64,000 bases of DNA, from positions 571,001 to 635,000 of the forward strand of contig QVRM01002189.1 in the NCBI GenBank assembly GCA_003439945.1, written 5' to 3'. Both the position numbers and the translations under genes were made by a program. Positions within the stretch are counted from its first letter, which is position 1, and every line of letters starts with the position of its first letter. The DNA is from Dermanyssus gallinae. Lineage: Eukaryota > Arthropoda > Arachnida > Mesostigmata > Dermanyssidae. Below are positions 22,654-36,626 of this stretch, one piece after another. The notes under the pieces are model-generated. The model was not told the origin of the DNA, did not search any database, and worked only from the letters and a program-made list of their open reading frames with translations.

Positions 22654-23864
22654 ATTCTTGATGTTGTCATTCATACGCGCGTAGAGGCAGCGTGTCAATA
22701 CAAGCGGTAGGGACAGCGGCGGCGGCGGCGGCAGCGGGAGCGTTGGCACCTACTGTGTCTGTCTATCTGTCTGTCTGTGTGTCGTCTGGCCGGTGGTTCC
22801 GTCTGCAGCCAACACAACAAACGATACGGGCATGCCACGGCGAAACGGAACCGGCAAAAAACGCCGGCAATGGCGGGTGAAAATGGCGGTGCAACGCTGA
22901 CTCATATGGCACTACAATGACGACATTTTTTCTATTACTATAAGACGAGGACTTCTACTACTACTACTACTACTACTTTTTGTCTTGTTTTCACACCGAA
23001 CTGAATCCCATCTGTTTGACATAGCTGACGATCTGTGACTCTAGTCGGTAAAGTCGGCTCTTTCTTCAGGGTTTGTCGCGAAGCGCGAGGGGCAGCATAT
23101 TCGGATCCACTTGTACTTGGAGTGTTGGCTGGTAAGAGAGAGCTTTTTTTTAGACGCCTTTAATGTCGTCCTCGCATTGGACTTATTTCGACCTTCTTCC
23201 AGAAATGAATGTAAGGTAACAGCAGAAGAAGCATCAAGGCAATGCTCAACTTGAATTTACAACATTTGTTTTATAATTAGTACGACACCAAACAGCAATG
23301 ACACAATAACAATAATAGAACAACTACACAACAACAACAACAACAATAATAATAGAGCAACTACGCAACAACAATAATAATAGAGCAACTATACAACAAC
23401 AGCAGCAATAAAAATAGAGCAACTACACAACAACAACGCTATGGCAATCAAGGCAAATAGCTGTTGTTCTGACACGATTCGTGCTATTGCTACGATTTCA
23501 ACGATTGGTGTTTGGCAGATCCCACTATCTATCTAGACAATTGTCTTCCTGAACAGTCTAGCCATATAGAAAATATGGATCTGATAAATAAAGATAGCAT
23601 ACCGGCACAATGACAATGGCAACAAGAGGCTCCGAAAAGAAGACAGAAGGTATTGCCGCATGTGGGAGTAGGTAGGTAGGTAAAAGACTAGGTAGTATAG
23701 ACAAGACTGGCCGAGGCGTTCAACTACGGCCAGTTCAATCAACTATTTCGCCTACATTGCGAAACGCAAAACATTTCCCCGTGAATGGGCTAGGAAAGGA
23801 AGAAAAAATGTCGGCGATAAACGCAGTTATAGAAATAGAGCACCATCTACTCAAACTGAAGACG

Positions 23865-23871
<7 letters not shown>

Positions 23872-23910
<39 letters not shown>

Positions 23911-23968
23911 GCAAATGGGAATGATCGGGAGCAATGAAACACAATTGACCATAGAAAATGGCCCAATA

Positions 23969-24038
<70 letters not shown>

Positions 24039-24040
24039 CG
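23872..24040. repeat. (AT)n microsatellites
   Basis: AT tracts at about 23872-23905 and 23978-24039, 70 bp apart. Confidence 0.95.
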
Positions 24041-24687
24041 GGCGTATGATACAAGGGGGGCACCGTAACAAGAGCATAAGAAGAAGTCAGGCGTGTATCC
24101 AGGTGGGTATGCCGTGTTGGTCTCGTTGAGCTCCGTTGCTGCTTTTGCTGCGCGTGGGCGCGCCACTCTGTGTATAAACGGCGGTAGCGTCAGCGCCAAA
24201 GGCGGAAATTGCCGCAGAAGAAACCTTCGGTAGGCTGGCTTCTGTGACACACTGCTCGCTTGCTCGCCCGGTCGACTGTTCGTTCGTTGGTTCGTTTATG
24301 GCTGCCGCGCTATAACAAACAAATGCATGCCCAACACGCCCAACAGGATGATGGCCCCGTCCCCAAACCGAATTGAAGCGACAGGCGAACTTCGAATAGA
24401 CAGACAGACATCTGGCGACGACAACAGCAAGAACAACAACAATAATGGTAAGGACAACAAAGGTAACAACGTTACAACAATCACAACAACAGCAACAACA
24501 ACAACAACAACAACAACGAGCAAAAACACTGTCTCTATAGTCAAGTCGTAAGGAGAAGGAACGAAGGCGGTATCGTTATGTAAGGAACAACTAATCGCTA
24601 AAAGAGCTGCACAACCGTCAGTCGTCCACACACGCATAACTATCACAACAACAACAACAACAACAATAACAGCAACAACAGCAACAG

Positions 24688-24721
<34 letters not shown>

Positions 24722-25314
24722 CTCAACTGGCTGGTGGTGCGGAGGGGCTCGTAGCATCTCGGTTTCGTGCCTGTCCGCATGAAGTAGACGGCGGTGGACA
24801 GGTGGGCGTGACGTCCTGTTTTTTTTTTTTGTTTGTTAAATATGAAGTCTAAAGGAAGCAGACGACGACGACGACGACGAAGAAAAATAAGAACACTAAT
24901 AATAGTACAAAGACGGAAGAGCAGGAAGAGGAACAGGAGAAGAATACGAAGAAGAAAAAGAAACTGGCACGAATAAATCGAGAGTGTACAAAACAAGCAA
25001 AGCCAGCTGGCCAGCTGATGCTGATGCTGCTGCTGCTGCTATTACTGAGGCCGGTGCTGTTACAAAAGCTGCGCGACTCGACCGAGGACAGGAAGTGAGC
25101 GCTTCGGCCGCTGCGGCTACTGCGACCACCTCGCGACAGCGGAGTTGTCAGAGTCTGTCTGTCTGTCTCTATCTCTCTCTGTATGTAGGCGCAATGACCG
25201 GCTTCCGGGTAACCCGGATACACACGCTCGTTCGTAGCACAGTGCGTCAGCATAAGCTTACGCAACACACGTTGTTGTCAAGGGCGCTACAATTAGATCA
25301 ACGTACACTTCAGA

Positions 25315-25336
25315 TATATATATATATATATATATG
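25315..25336. repeat. (AT)n microsatellite
   Basis: About 10 AT units next to family 4 repeat copy b. Confidence 0.9.
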
Positions 25337-25412
25337 CATATGCCTCGAGATAACCAGGTGTCGCCGACGGCAAAGTAACTGCAAGTCTTGCTTCTGACGT
25401 CGTGCAGTCAAT
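25333..25412 (+). repeat. Dispersed repeat (family 4), copy b
   Basis: ATATGCCTCGAGATAACCAG, then AACTGCAAGTCTTGCT and CTGACGTCGTGCAGTCAATG, colinear with copy a at 20990-21072. It sits between two (AT)n tracts. Confidence 0.7.
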
Positions 25413-25436
25413 GCAAATAATAAGAAGAAGTTATGT

Positions 25437-25439
25437 ATG

Positions 25440-25486
<47 letters not shown>

Positions 25487-25493
25487 GTATATA

Positions 25494-25567
<74 letters not shown>
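25437..25567. repeat. Long interrupted (AT)n microsatellite
   Basis: A (GTAT)n start followed by about 125 bp of AT units with regular single G interruptions. Confidence 0.95.
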
Positions 25568-25569
<2 letters not shown>

Positions 25570-26401
25570 GCATATGTATCTAGGACTGGCCACGACCGGG
25601 CCAAGCAAGAAAACCAGCAGCAGCTTACATAGGCTGTAACGTAGTGTTTGACGAGACGGGAGAGAGAAAGTAGTTTTGCTCATTGTCTTGCATTGTCATT
25701 GGGTTGGCTTAGAGAGGCGAGCTTGGGTCGAAAGGGTCGAAACACATGTCGTTTACTGTGTTGTTATTTCAGTTGAAGTCGACTTTCCGTGTTGCTGGTT
25801 CGCTCTCCCTCTACCTCCATATCTCTATTGGGCGAACACGATCGCCGATCACGTTGAGGAGCTTAGTTGAGGCGTCCGGCCGACCCCAGACCCTGTTAGC
25901 TTGTTTAGTAAACATGCTAGATCAAGCAGCAGCAGCACCACCAGCAGAGCAGACCTGCAGCATGCGGCTTAATCTCACTTCGACTACCTCACCGACACCT
26001 ACCCCTACGACTACAACTGCTAATAGAACTAGCAGTTTGTTCTCCATTGAAACATCGACGTTACAACCATTTGCATGGGAAATGCTACTTTCGTTACGAA
26101 CTACCTCGCTGACCGCCAGAACACAGAATTACGCACGGGGGGGCGATTGCATCGAACCGGCATAAAACGAACGGTGTCCACGCCTGCATCTACGGCAAAC
26201 CGCTGCTGCATTGGTAAACAGGGTCCCCACGAGCACTCATTGTGGAACAGTCACTGCACGCTGCTGAAAACAAGAAGCAAATGCCGCAGCAGCACATCAC
26301 CCACCGATCATTCACATCATCGACGGCCAATCTACTTAGGCTACTCTAGACAAACTAGTGTAGTATGGTGATAATTGTTATTGATAGCCTTGTGATTTAT
26401 G

Positions 26402-26403
<2 letters not shown>

Positions 26404-26456
<53 letters not shown>

Positions 26457-26461
26457 CATAT
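26404..26461. repeat. (AT)n microsatellite
   Basis: About 28 AT units with one GT interruption. Confidence 0.95.
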
Positions 26462-27790
26462 GGCCAAACCACCGCCCCTGGCGCTATCGGCTTGCTCTGC
26501 CTTGCTGCCAGCGTTACGGTCTGTATCGTCGTCGCAACAGGCGGCGTTACCGACATTGCGTGCGATCGGCATCTTGCAATTGCTTGTCTTCGTCAGCGGC
26601 AGACACACGCACGATAAGGCCGTGTAAAAATAGAAGTATTATTATATCGATAACTGTTCCATGGTGCACGTGGTTCGGCACCAAACAATACAGACACACA
26701 AAGCGCGATGCATCGAAGACGAACAAATAGGCTGCATCGAAGACGAGAGGATGACGAAGCTGATGGTGATGGTAGAGGTGGTGGTGGTGATGATGTGACG
26801 ACGTCGTAGCGGTTATGGCAATGACAACAGTGTCAACAATGATAGAAAGAACAGTCATAACAACAAAAGCAACAATAACAACAACATTCATAAGAGCAAC
26901 AATCGCAGCAACAACAACAATACCACCAATCATAACAGCAGCAATAGCAACAACAACACAAACAACAACCACGCAGCATCAGCAGTAATAACATCAGAGC
27001 GAAAGTGATCATTGCGATGAACATAAAGCTTGTATGCATGCATGCATACATACATCCATGTATTCTGCGGCATCCGTAGCGTGATCTACAGCGTCATCAC
27101 TCGCATCGGCAGGCGGCTGACGATGGTCTTACAATTATGACTCTGAATTCAGAGCGTATTGAACAAACAGTAACGCCGGTGCCACGATTCGAATCCACGA
27201 GTGCAAAGCCGTATGAAAGTCGGCTTTGTACTCGTAGAAGTAGTTGTAGTAGTAGTAGTGATAGTAGTGTGTAGGTGGCTATGAAATAGCGAAAATGATA
27301 GAACACAACAACAACAATGACGACGACGACGACAATAGCAACAACGACAACAACAACAACAACACTAATAGCACAACAATAACTTAGCGGCAACAACAAC
27401 AACGACTAAAGGGATACTTTGGAATGACCAATCGTGAAAATATGTTGCCAATATATGTTTGTTACTTGCCAAAGACTGGACACGAGCAATGGCTGTACGC
27501 GATGTTGCTGATGATGATGATGATGACGACGGTAGCTGAATTATTATTAGCCAGACTGTGACGTGACTTTGATCAACATGATTACGACCATCATCATCGT
27601 CATCATCCTCATCATCAACCATTTGACGTAATTATCGGTATTCTGACAGCGACGGCCGCCAAGACAGAAGTAGCAGTAAAAATCGCGTCGTTGCTGTTGT
27701 TGTTGTTGTCGTTCCCTATCTGTCACCTCGATATAGCATTCCATTGAAGAGTAATCTATCCCTTTCTGAGGGAGAGAAATGGTGTCCTCT

Positions 27791-27925
<135 letters not shown>

Positions 27926-29004
27926 AGTTAACCACATATGCCTGTAATCCTACGATTGAATAAGAAATATATTTTTATATTTCCCTTTACTCTGTAAATA
28001 AACGAATACAGGAAAATAGCCCCAACAGTGGCCGATGTATGGTGGTAGCGTAACATTACTAGTTTTAGTTGTCGCCCTAGTTAGTAGTTGCAGTAGTAAA
28101 AGTAGTAGTCAAGATGACAGATTTTACTCGTAGTAACCGACTAGAAGAAGAAGACGAAGAGAACGAGAAGCAGCAGTGAAAAATGAAATTGGCAGCAGGA
28201 GCAGCACAGCAGCGCCGAATACGATTATTTGTCTGGTGTAGGGATGCCCCAGGGGTGGAAGAGGGGTGGAGGTGTGGGGAGAGAGGAGGGGCTTGGACGA
28301 GGAGACGGGGGGTGAGCGAGAGGGCCATTCGGCCTCACTCAGACTGTACGAGTCAATGATTCCGAATCGCTGCTACAAACGCGTCGAGACGAGAGAGAAC
28401 ATCGAGAGAGGCGCTAGAGGCCGAACTGGAGGGAATTCAAGAAACATAAATTCAAGCTTCGTTCCGATCCTGGGAGAAGACGAAATAATAATAATGACAA
28501 TAATTTTTTGGGGAACAAGGGTTCATTATCATTATGAATGTGCACATGTGTACAAATAATAACAATAATAATACTAATAATAATAATACTAAGAAGAAGA
28601 AGAAGACGCAGCAGAAAAGGTGAAGAAGTACAAGAGGGGTACGATGAGGACGAACCGACATGAGAACGAGGCGAAAAAAAAAGAAGAGAAAGAGCTCTCG
28701 ACTTTAGTACACCGTCATCATTTGTCTTGGCGCGTTCAGCAGTTTCGGCAGTTTGCCGAACGCGCCAATGGCGCCTTCAGTTGTATTAGCATCCATCCAT
28801 TGGTTTCACCACACCGGCGCACTTCTACGAATGAATCTTTCGTTTGCTTTGCAGGTGACTGAACCTGGCCAAACTCCACCCGACTACCAGCAGCAACAGC
28901 AGACGCTGCAGTAACAACCAACCACGTTTTCCATTTCACTATACATGCACGTGCATGCGTGAGTCCATACTTATACGTGTTTGCACGCGTGGACTAATAA
29001 TAAT

Positions 29005-29009
<5 letters not shown>

Positions 29010-29084
<75 letters not shown>
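29010..29084. repeat. (AT)n microsatellite
   Basis: About 36 AT units. Confidence 0.95.
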
Positions 29085-29087
<3 letters not shown>

Positions 29088-29640
29088 TGATTCCTGTCAT
29101 CAGCAAGACGTGTGTTCAAACAGACGTGCCTGTGTGAAGTGTATAAAACGTCAACTCTGCCTTCCCGCACCTTATTCTGTCCCTCTTTATTGCTACGTTT
29201 CGCCAATAGCTTCACAATATAATCGCGAGATTCGGTTGTCCCTACTAATCCTTTATCTAATCCACCAGGAAAGTCGGTGCAAATTAAAAACACCGTTCGA
29301 CGCAGGAACCGCGGTAACTCACTGGAGACCGATATCAGGTACACTCCAAAATTGAAAACCTATGTATATTGCAACAGTCCTTTTTCAATAATGGAGACTT
29401 TGCATTGAATGGTATAATAAGCTCACCTATAAAATATGGAAGGCATTGCATCCTAAAATACTGTAGGTATTATATAAGACACATTTCTCTCACGGACGCC
29501 GAACTGACACGTGCTATAGTATAACAAAGATCGGAATATCTATCCATACGCTTCTGTACTGCGTACTCTTTTATTTTATTAATTGTGCAATCGAGCGAAG
29601 TCAAATTCTATACGAGGCGGCGGATGAAAAATGAGCACAC

Positions 29641-29671
<31 letters not shown>

Positions 29672-29799
29672 CCAGTGAACTCTTGGAAAGCGTTTTCTGA
29701 GAAGAATCTCTCTTCTCGCCGCCTGTGAGGTAAGGAGACGGCAGGAAGAGCTAGGTCAGCAGCCTGCAGTGATCGGGCAGAATAGATCGGGCTAGCATG

Positions 29800-30526
29800 A
29801 CTTCAGCTGTGAGCGCGGCCCGAGTCCGTTTCGGTGGGCGATTACGACTGGACTGGAGTGACGTGACGTTCGGCAACCAACACAATTCGCTCTCGCTCTC
29901 TCGGCGTAGTCAGTTCGCTGCAGTCTGCAGAGGAGGGTCTCGTCCTAAAGGGAGGATCTCCAAGAAGAGAACCTCCGAGAAGAAGTGGGCGAAGAGGTCC
30001 CTCTAGTTGTGTAGTCTGTTCTCTTTCTGTCGGACCGACCGCGGTCGAGGCAGGCACAGCTGTCTGTCAATGAACGCGACCGAGCGTCAGTCAGCTCCGA
30101 GGTCGGATGGGGAGTGGAGGATGGTGCAGAGCGCGCGACCACTACAGATGTGGCTAGGCAAGCTGAGTCGACTCGAGATGCAGGCTAAGACTTAGCTAGA
30201 TCATTAAGGCAAACAACATGATCGACCACGACCGGCCGGCCGGCTGGCCATGTGAATCGTCATGGTGCTTGCTGCTATTTGGCATGTCGGCATGTCGAGA
30301 GACGCTCCGGAGCGGCGGTGACGGCGGCAAAGCACGAGAGAAGCGAGCTGAATTCGAACATCAAACGAGAGAGCGATCAAGAGAGCAAAAGAAACAGGAA
30401 AAAAAGAACACACAGGAAAAGAAGAAATACACAAAGACTGCCGAGAGAAATGGACTCAGTGGCGGCGAGAGGACGTTCGACACACATGTCGAAGGAAAGA
30501 AAGGCAGCAAGAATGCAACCGCAACA
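29800..30526 (+). promoter_or_regulatory. Candidate promoter / 5' leader region
   Basis: GC-rich, CpG-containing DNA that contrasts with the AT-rich flanks. It has an initiator-like TCAGTT at about 29909 within CTCGCTCTCTCGGCGTAGTC-type sequence and leads to the signal-peptide-like frame at 30527. All of this is compositional and motif evidence. No TATA box is evident. Confidence 0.25.
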
Positions 30527-30610
30527 ATGTCAGCAGTCTCGTGCGCGCGAATATTCGTCACGTGGCTGATGCTGCTGCTGCTGCAGATTCCTGTCTGTAC
30601 CAGACCAGGT
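30527..30610 (+). CDS. Possible first coding exon with signal peptide (unidentified protein)
   Basis: From ATG at 30527 the plus strand reads MSAVSCARIFVTWLMLLLL and then QIPVCTRP. This has a basic n-region, a hydrophobic core of about 15 residues and a plausible cleavage region, the form of a secretory signal peptide. It is followed by CCAGGTGATC, a possible splice donor. It lies at the end of a 700-bp GC-rich block that looks like a promoter/leader. The leucine run comes from CTG repeats, which are common in this region and may mimic a signal peptide by chance. No downstream exon was recognised within the window. Confidence 0.25.
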
Positions 30611-30659
30611 GATCAGCAGTTGATCCTGCTGCGGAACTGCTAAGCGAAGAACACGTCGA

Positions 30660-31286
30660 ATGTCGTTAATGGGGGCTGGCAGCTTCTTGTCATGGGGGGA
30701 ATCCCATGGGAATGTCATTGGCATCGTCGAATACCACAGCAGCACCCGTTGTAACGCACTGCATCTGCAGAAGCTCGGCGACAACCATGGCGATGATCAA
30801 CGAGATCGATCGGGCTCGGAGCTCATGTGAACACACATCATAGTCGGCCCTCCATGAAGGAGGAGGGTCGTCGTCCAAACGACATCTGTAGTAGTGTTAG
30901 GTATATCACACCCATGTCACAGGGGAGATCATACCTGCTTACATTGTGCGTCCCCCAGCAGTGCCTCGTTAACCAACAACTTCGTACCGGAATGTATCTA
31001 TACAAACACGACGTACAGCTACGAAATACATACGACACGCTTACATTGTTCAGCGGGCACATTCAACACGCTTACTTTATCGCGTGTTTATCAAGCAATA
31101 AGACAGCAACAAAATAAAGAACAGCAGAACGATCAATGTCTAAAATTAAATAGTATAATTAGCCAACACGTGTGTTTGGCATCGGCAAACGCATGATGAT
31201 CATTGACAGACACAGTATGATTGAAGTATGTGACCATAAGCCACCACAAAACGCGCACACGCAGACGGCGACGAGAGAAATCTCCA

Positions 31287-31329
<43 letters not shown>

Positions 31330-34300
31330 CGGCAGCAGTAGAAGGATTAACCATACACCGACCACGTCGGTTCACTCGCCGACTGCTTGGCTGTTATTGC
31401 TGATATTGATTGCAATGCATTATTAACTCCGCCTCAGTGGTATGGACGACAATTTACTTACGCACTTACGATCAATGCCGAATCAATTGATTCGGCGTCG
31501 TCGCTAGAACAGACCAGGCGATGTCGAGGCGATCGATCCAAGACGGAAGCTGACGGTTGCTGACAGCTGCCGGCAACAGCATTGGCAGCTGCGATGACTA
31601 CGACGATCACCGCAAGAACCGGAACAATATCGAGCAATGTTGAAAACAAATCACACCACTTAGGTGTCTCCGACGTCAAAGCCAGCCGTGGTATCAACGA
31701 CAACACGGGACGACATAATCATCGTCACCCGCCGTCACCATTGCACTTCCACCAACACCACCACCACCACTGCCTTTCAGCTTCACTTCGCCTCCTACTC
31801 CAGTACAGTGATCAGACTTTGATTACTCAATAACCCACTCACTCACTTTGTCAGTGACTTCACCCACTTCACTGACTGACTTCGCCACTGACTGCACGCA
31901 ACCAAGACGCTCGGTTGACCACGATGTCAACAAGATGTCAACACAACATCAATAACAACAACACCAATGACAACAATGTGTCATCATCACCACCAGCAAC
32001 TACCGAGACGAGACGTCCGGCACCTCCAACAGACGCACCACATTTCCGCACCCACCGATCGACCCAGGGACCCAGGCAGCAGCAGCAACAGCAGCACCAA
32101 CCAAGCCACTATGATCTGAGGGAGGGGAGAGCTCCAGCCGCCCCCCTCGGAGCACAACGGAACAACGCCGTGGTCGGAATTCGGGCTGGACTTCAATTGT
32201 CGACGTTGTCGTTGTCGTTATCTTCTTTGGCGGCGTGTTGTTGCTGTAGGTGGAGCTGTTGTTGTTGCTGTTGTTGGGGTTGTTGTTATTGATGGTGTTG
32301 TTGTTGTTGGGGTTGTTGTTGCTATTGGGGCTGTTGCTGTTGTGGCTTCTGATCGTTGTCGCAGGAATGGAAAACGAACACGGTTGCCGACTGATGACAA
32401 CAGTTACACCTCTCACAGATCATCAAACGAAGCGGCACAACAAATCGACGACGGTGACGGCGACGTCGTCGGTGAAGAGCATTATGCTACTGCTTATGTT
32501 GTTGTTGTTATTATGATGATTCTTGTTGTTGCTGATGCTATTGTTGTTGTGATTGCTGCTGTTGCTGCTGCCGCTGTTGTTGTTGTTGTTCTTTCTGTCG
32601 TTGTGGCTGTTGATAACCTCTACGTCGACTACGTGCATACACAAACACATTCGGCCGACAAAGACGCGACAGTCGATGGTGACGCAGGCTCACTTTCTTC
32701 TTCTTCAGGCTGGCAGACAGGCAAGCTCGTCGTGTCGTGTACAGAGGGGGGCAGGAGCTAACTAACCGTCGCAGTGGTCAAAGACGTAGTACTTAACAGT
32801 CGTGGTTGTTGTTGTTAATGTTGTTGTTGTTGTGCTTGCTGTCTTGGTCGTGGTTGTTCACGAAGGACGACGACGACTACAACGACGACGACGACGTACA
32901 ACCGGGCGGCCCAGGGGGGGGGGGGTAATAACTCTGACAACAGCCGGCAATTGGCGTTGCCGGTTGTTTTGTCGATGGTAGCGATCGAGTGAGAAGAGAA
33001 TGGCTTGATGGCGGCTTTCTGACACTACCCCCAACAGAGAGAGAGCTGACAACCCCCTCAGTAGCAGCAGCGCAGAAGCAGAGAAGCAGAGCAAAACGCA
33101 AGATGCGCTCTTGCACTCACGCAGTGTGCACTGTTGTTGGTGTGTTCTCTCACAACACCTCTCTCGAAGAACGCCCAGAACGAGTTGACGGACGGACGGA
33201 CGGAGAGACAACGATGACGATGATGATGACAGGTCCTTGCTCTTGAATGCTTGAATTCCTCCTACTGCTCGCCAGAGGTGGTGGCGCGACCACACGACCA
33301 CATCTGCTGGTATTACGCTCGTCGTTCACGTGTTTGTTTCGCTTGTTCGCCACGCAGAAGCGAGTTTTGTCGTCGCTCTAGCTTATGATACCAGTAGTAC
33401 TGGTAGTAGTCAAAAGTCGCTCCTCTGCATCGAGCACTGGAGCAGACAGTGGAAGAACAAGAAGAGACGACAGTTCGATTGCACGAACACGCTATGGCGA
33501 GTTCTCTGATCGCCACGAGCTCCGCTGTTGCTGCTGCTGCTGCTGTTGTTGTTGAGGGGGCTCTTGCATCGTCATGGTGATCTTGCAGCAGTTACAGCAT
33601 TCGGGCGTATGACTTTGTTTTTTTCATCATCTTTACCAGTATGGCAACATTCAATCGTCGTATCACGTCGCCACTAGCCAGAGCTCGAGTGAATTTGTTG
33701 TCGATGTTGGTTTACCTCCTTCAGAGGAAAGAAGAATATGAAGAAGAAGGCGGCGAATGAGGAAGATAATGTCGAGGATGAGTAGGCAGCGGCGCAGCAG
33801 CAGCAGAAGCTCGATTCACAACTAACTCTACCATCACCATCATCGCCACCTCCATCATCCGCATGATTGTTGCTGCCCTCCGAACTACTTTCTACTCTTT
33901 TGCTATTGACCGACAACAGCTAACAACACCTCGGTGACGGCCACACAGTAACACGCGGCCTTCAGTATCCACCACTAACTACCGTGGACAGTTGAACGCC
34001 GACAACGTGCCATGCATTTAGTACACCAGTAAGTACCAAAGCCGGTACCGTGATTATCGTTGTGTTGTTGTTGTTGATATTGTTGTTAGAATTTGTTGTC
34101 GTCGTTTGCTAGCTGTACGAGCAGCCGCGTCAGCGCTTGTTGGAGAATCAAGTACAGCATCCCCTTGCCCCCTTGCGTCCCCGAAGTACTGAAGTAACAT
34201 AGTCATCGGTTGCCTACACCACTTTTCACCTTAGCATCAACATCACAACAGAAGCTGCTGCTGCAGATGCCAATGACGAAGAAAAGGGGGCGGGGGGGGG

Positions 34301-36620
34301 GGGTGAAGAAGAGGCCGATGAAGGGGGATGAGGTAACAACTCCTTGACCATTCAGACAAGCGAAGTAACAACTTGTCGCTGACCATATCATAACCAGTAG
34401 CGGTACGGCTTTACCTCTGGACAATTGAGGCAACCAACTCGAAGCTGCTCGGGCAAGTTCCGAGCATCAACACAGACCACTATTATCGAAAACCAAGTTC
34501 GTCTTCTTGCGCAGAGGACGCCGGACGGGGGGGGGGGGGACAAATAGCTCCGTGTGCAGTGGCAGGGCAGACGCGATAGAGGGACACCGCGCTGATAACA
34601 ACACTACCGAATCATCATCATGGGTACAGCCACCACCACGACAACCAAACCATGCATTTCCATGAATTCATGAACTGCCTGCCTGATTGACTGGTTGACC
34701 CATTAATTGACGAATTAACAGACAGAGACTGACGAATTAACAGATTGACTGTCTAATTACCAGCTAGGCAACAAGCGGTTAACGACGAACGCCGCCACCA
34801 CCACCTCCATCCGTCACAGTACCACGGCTACTAACTACCACAACTACCACACCGCCAAACAGTCCGTCGTCAGTTTGCCACCAAGCAGTCATCTACTGTA
34901 AGACAAACATTTACTGCTACCATTGACTGACACCACGGTGTACAGCTCTCATACAGCTTCCTTATCTGCTGCTTCTACTGTTCTTGTTGTTGTTGTTGTT
35001 GTTGTTGTCTCTACCACCACAACGACTACGACAACGACAACGACAGCCACAACCAAGTGTGCGTCTATCTATCTATCTGACTGTCGGTTGCTACAACTAC
35101 TATTGCTTCTGCTGCTGTCGCCGTCGCTGGCAGAGGATGGCTAATATCCACCCAGCGAGTCAGTCAGGCCAGGCCAGGCCAGGCCGCCAGTCCGTCAGTC
35201 AATCCGTCCGTCAGCCGCAAGCTGAGGGAAGAGGAGAAAGGACAGACAAAGGTGTCTGTCGATCGCTTGCTCGGTCTCTCTGTCTGTAGTCGTCGTCGTC
35301 GTCTATGCTTCGCGCTCCTCAACGAACACCACCACCCGCAGCAGCAGCAGCAGCAACAACGACAACAACGGCTGCGGCGGCGATAGCGGCGGCGGCGCCG
35401 GGGGTGCCAACCTCCTTCCCTGCTGCACGTACAGCAACAACAACAGCAGCAATCGCAGCAGCAGCAGCAACATCAGCAACAACAACGATCATTTTCGTCG
35501 CCATCTTTGTTGTCTGTCTATTGGTGCTCTCCTGCTACTGCTGCTGCTGCTGCTGCGAGTTAAGCTGCTAAGCAAGCAAACGACAACGACCACTACGACC
35601 ACATTGGATGCTTGCTGGCAGCTCCTCCTCCTCGTCCTCGAGTTGTTCCCTCCGCTACGACCACCGCCATCACCACACCGTCATCCCCATACCGGTCCTC
35701 GACCCTCGCCACGCAGCAACAAGAGGAGAGGGCTTCAAGCGTTGTTGTTGTTGTTGGTACTGTTTATGTTGTTGTTGTTTTTGTTGCTGTCGTTGTTGTT
35801 CCAGTTGCTGTTGCTGCTATTGCTATTCTTGTTCTTGGAGTTGTCGCCGCCGCCGCAGACGACGACGTCATCATCGCGGCGGCGGTGGAAAGCGGTGGGC
35901 TATGGTGGTTGTGGGCGGTTTGAGATTAGGGAAGGGCACGATCGGAGTGAGATCGGATAGTTTCGTAGTTGAAGTCGTGTCATCGTAAGTGTTATGTATG
36001 AATGAATGATGCTGGAAGAGGAAATGTGAGCGAGGGAAGAAGAGGCGAAAGCGCGACCGGCAAACAAAGGCGAGATCATCCGGCCGTCGTAAAGCAAGCG
36101 GAGAGTAGTCGTCAGATCAGAGCATTTTATCGTCCGTAGAAGTTGTAGTAGTAGTAGTGGAACGCTGCAGCAGCAACTTTCGCAGCACGTGTGTCTTCTG
36201 CTACGAATGAGTCCAATGGCGGGCGCTGTCGCCGGCGGGTGCTCTTTTTTTCTAATTTTGGACATCATCTTACTTCTCTCTATACAGATGATGAACAACC
36301 CGCTGTTGTTGCTGCTGCTTCTGTTCCTGGAAGCTAAGTCGGTGACGAGATATATAGCTGGCTGAGCGAGGGCCAAATGATGAATGCAAGGCACGACGGG
36401 GACAATCATAAACGGAATATGAAGACGAACATAAAGAAGACCAAGAGAAGATGACGGAAACCAAATTTGTCCAAGCCCGTTTCCGCAAATTTATTATTAC
36501 CACTTGCAGAGTTCGAGTCGTAACAGCAATTGTTGTTGCTGCTGCTGCTACACTTGAGAACGCATCTGCAATAATATATCGAGACGGTAGGAACGCAAAC
36601 ACTTAAAAAGACTATTGTCG
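30660..36620. other. Low-complexity region rich in GTT/CAA/CAG repeats and poly-G runs; no gene identified
   Basis: Repeats at about 31930-31980 (CAA), 32240-32345 (GTT), 32495-32595 (GTT/GCT), 32805-32840 (GTT), 33520-33553 (GCT/GTT), 34060-34090 (GTT), 34982-35006 (GTT), 35335-35480 (CAG/CAA), 35535-35560 (CTG) and 35735-35830 (GTT). Poly-G runs of 10-11 are at about 32915 and 34528. An (AT)n tract is at 31288-31325. A 20-bp perfect palindrome GCCGAATCAATTGATTCGGC is at about 31476-31495. Predicted proteins here are repeat translations. Confidence 0.6.
31288..31326. repeat. (AT)n microsatellite
   Basis: About 18 AT units. Confidence 0.95.
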
Positions 36621-36626
36621 AAACTA

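Noticed and set aside
24296..24757. 153-codon Val-rich minus frame and similar poly-Val, Leu, Ala, Asn or Thr frames at 26547, 32250, 32342, 35305 and 35604
   Set aside because: They translate CAA/GTT/CAG repeats; all frames of such repeats stay open by composition.
28726..28766. 11-bp inverted repeat TTGGCGCGTTC with its inverse
   Set aside because: Too short to separate from chance in a GC-containing stretch.
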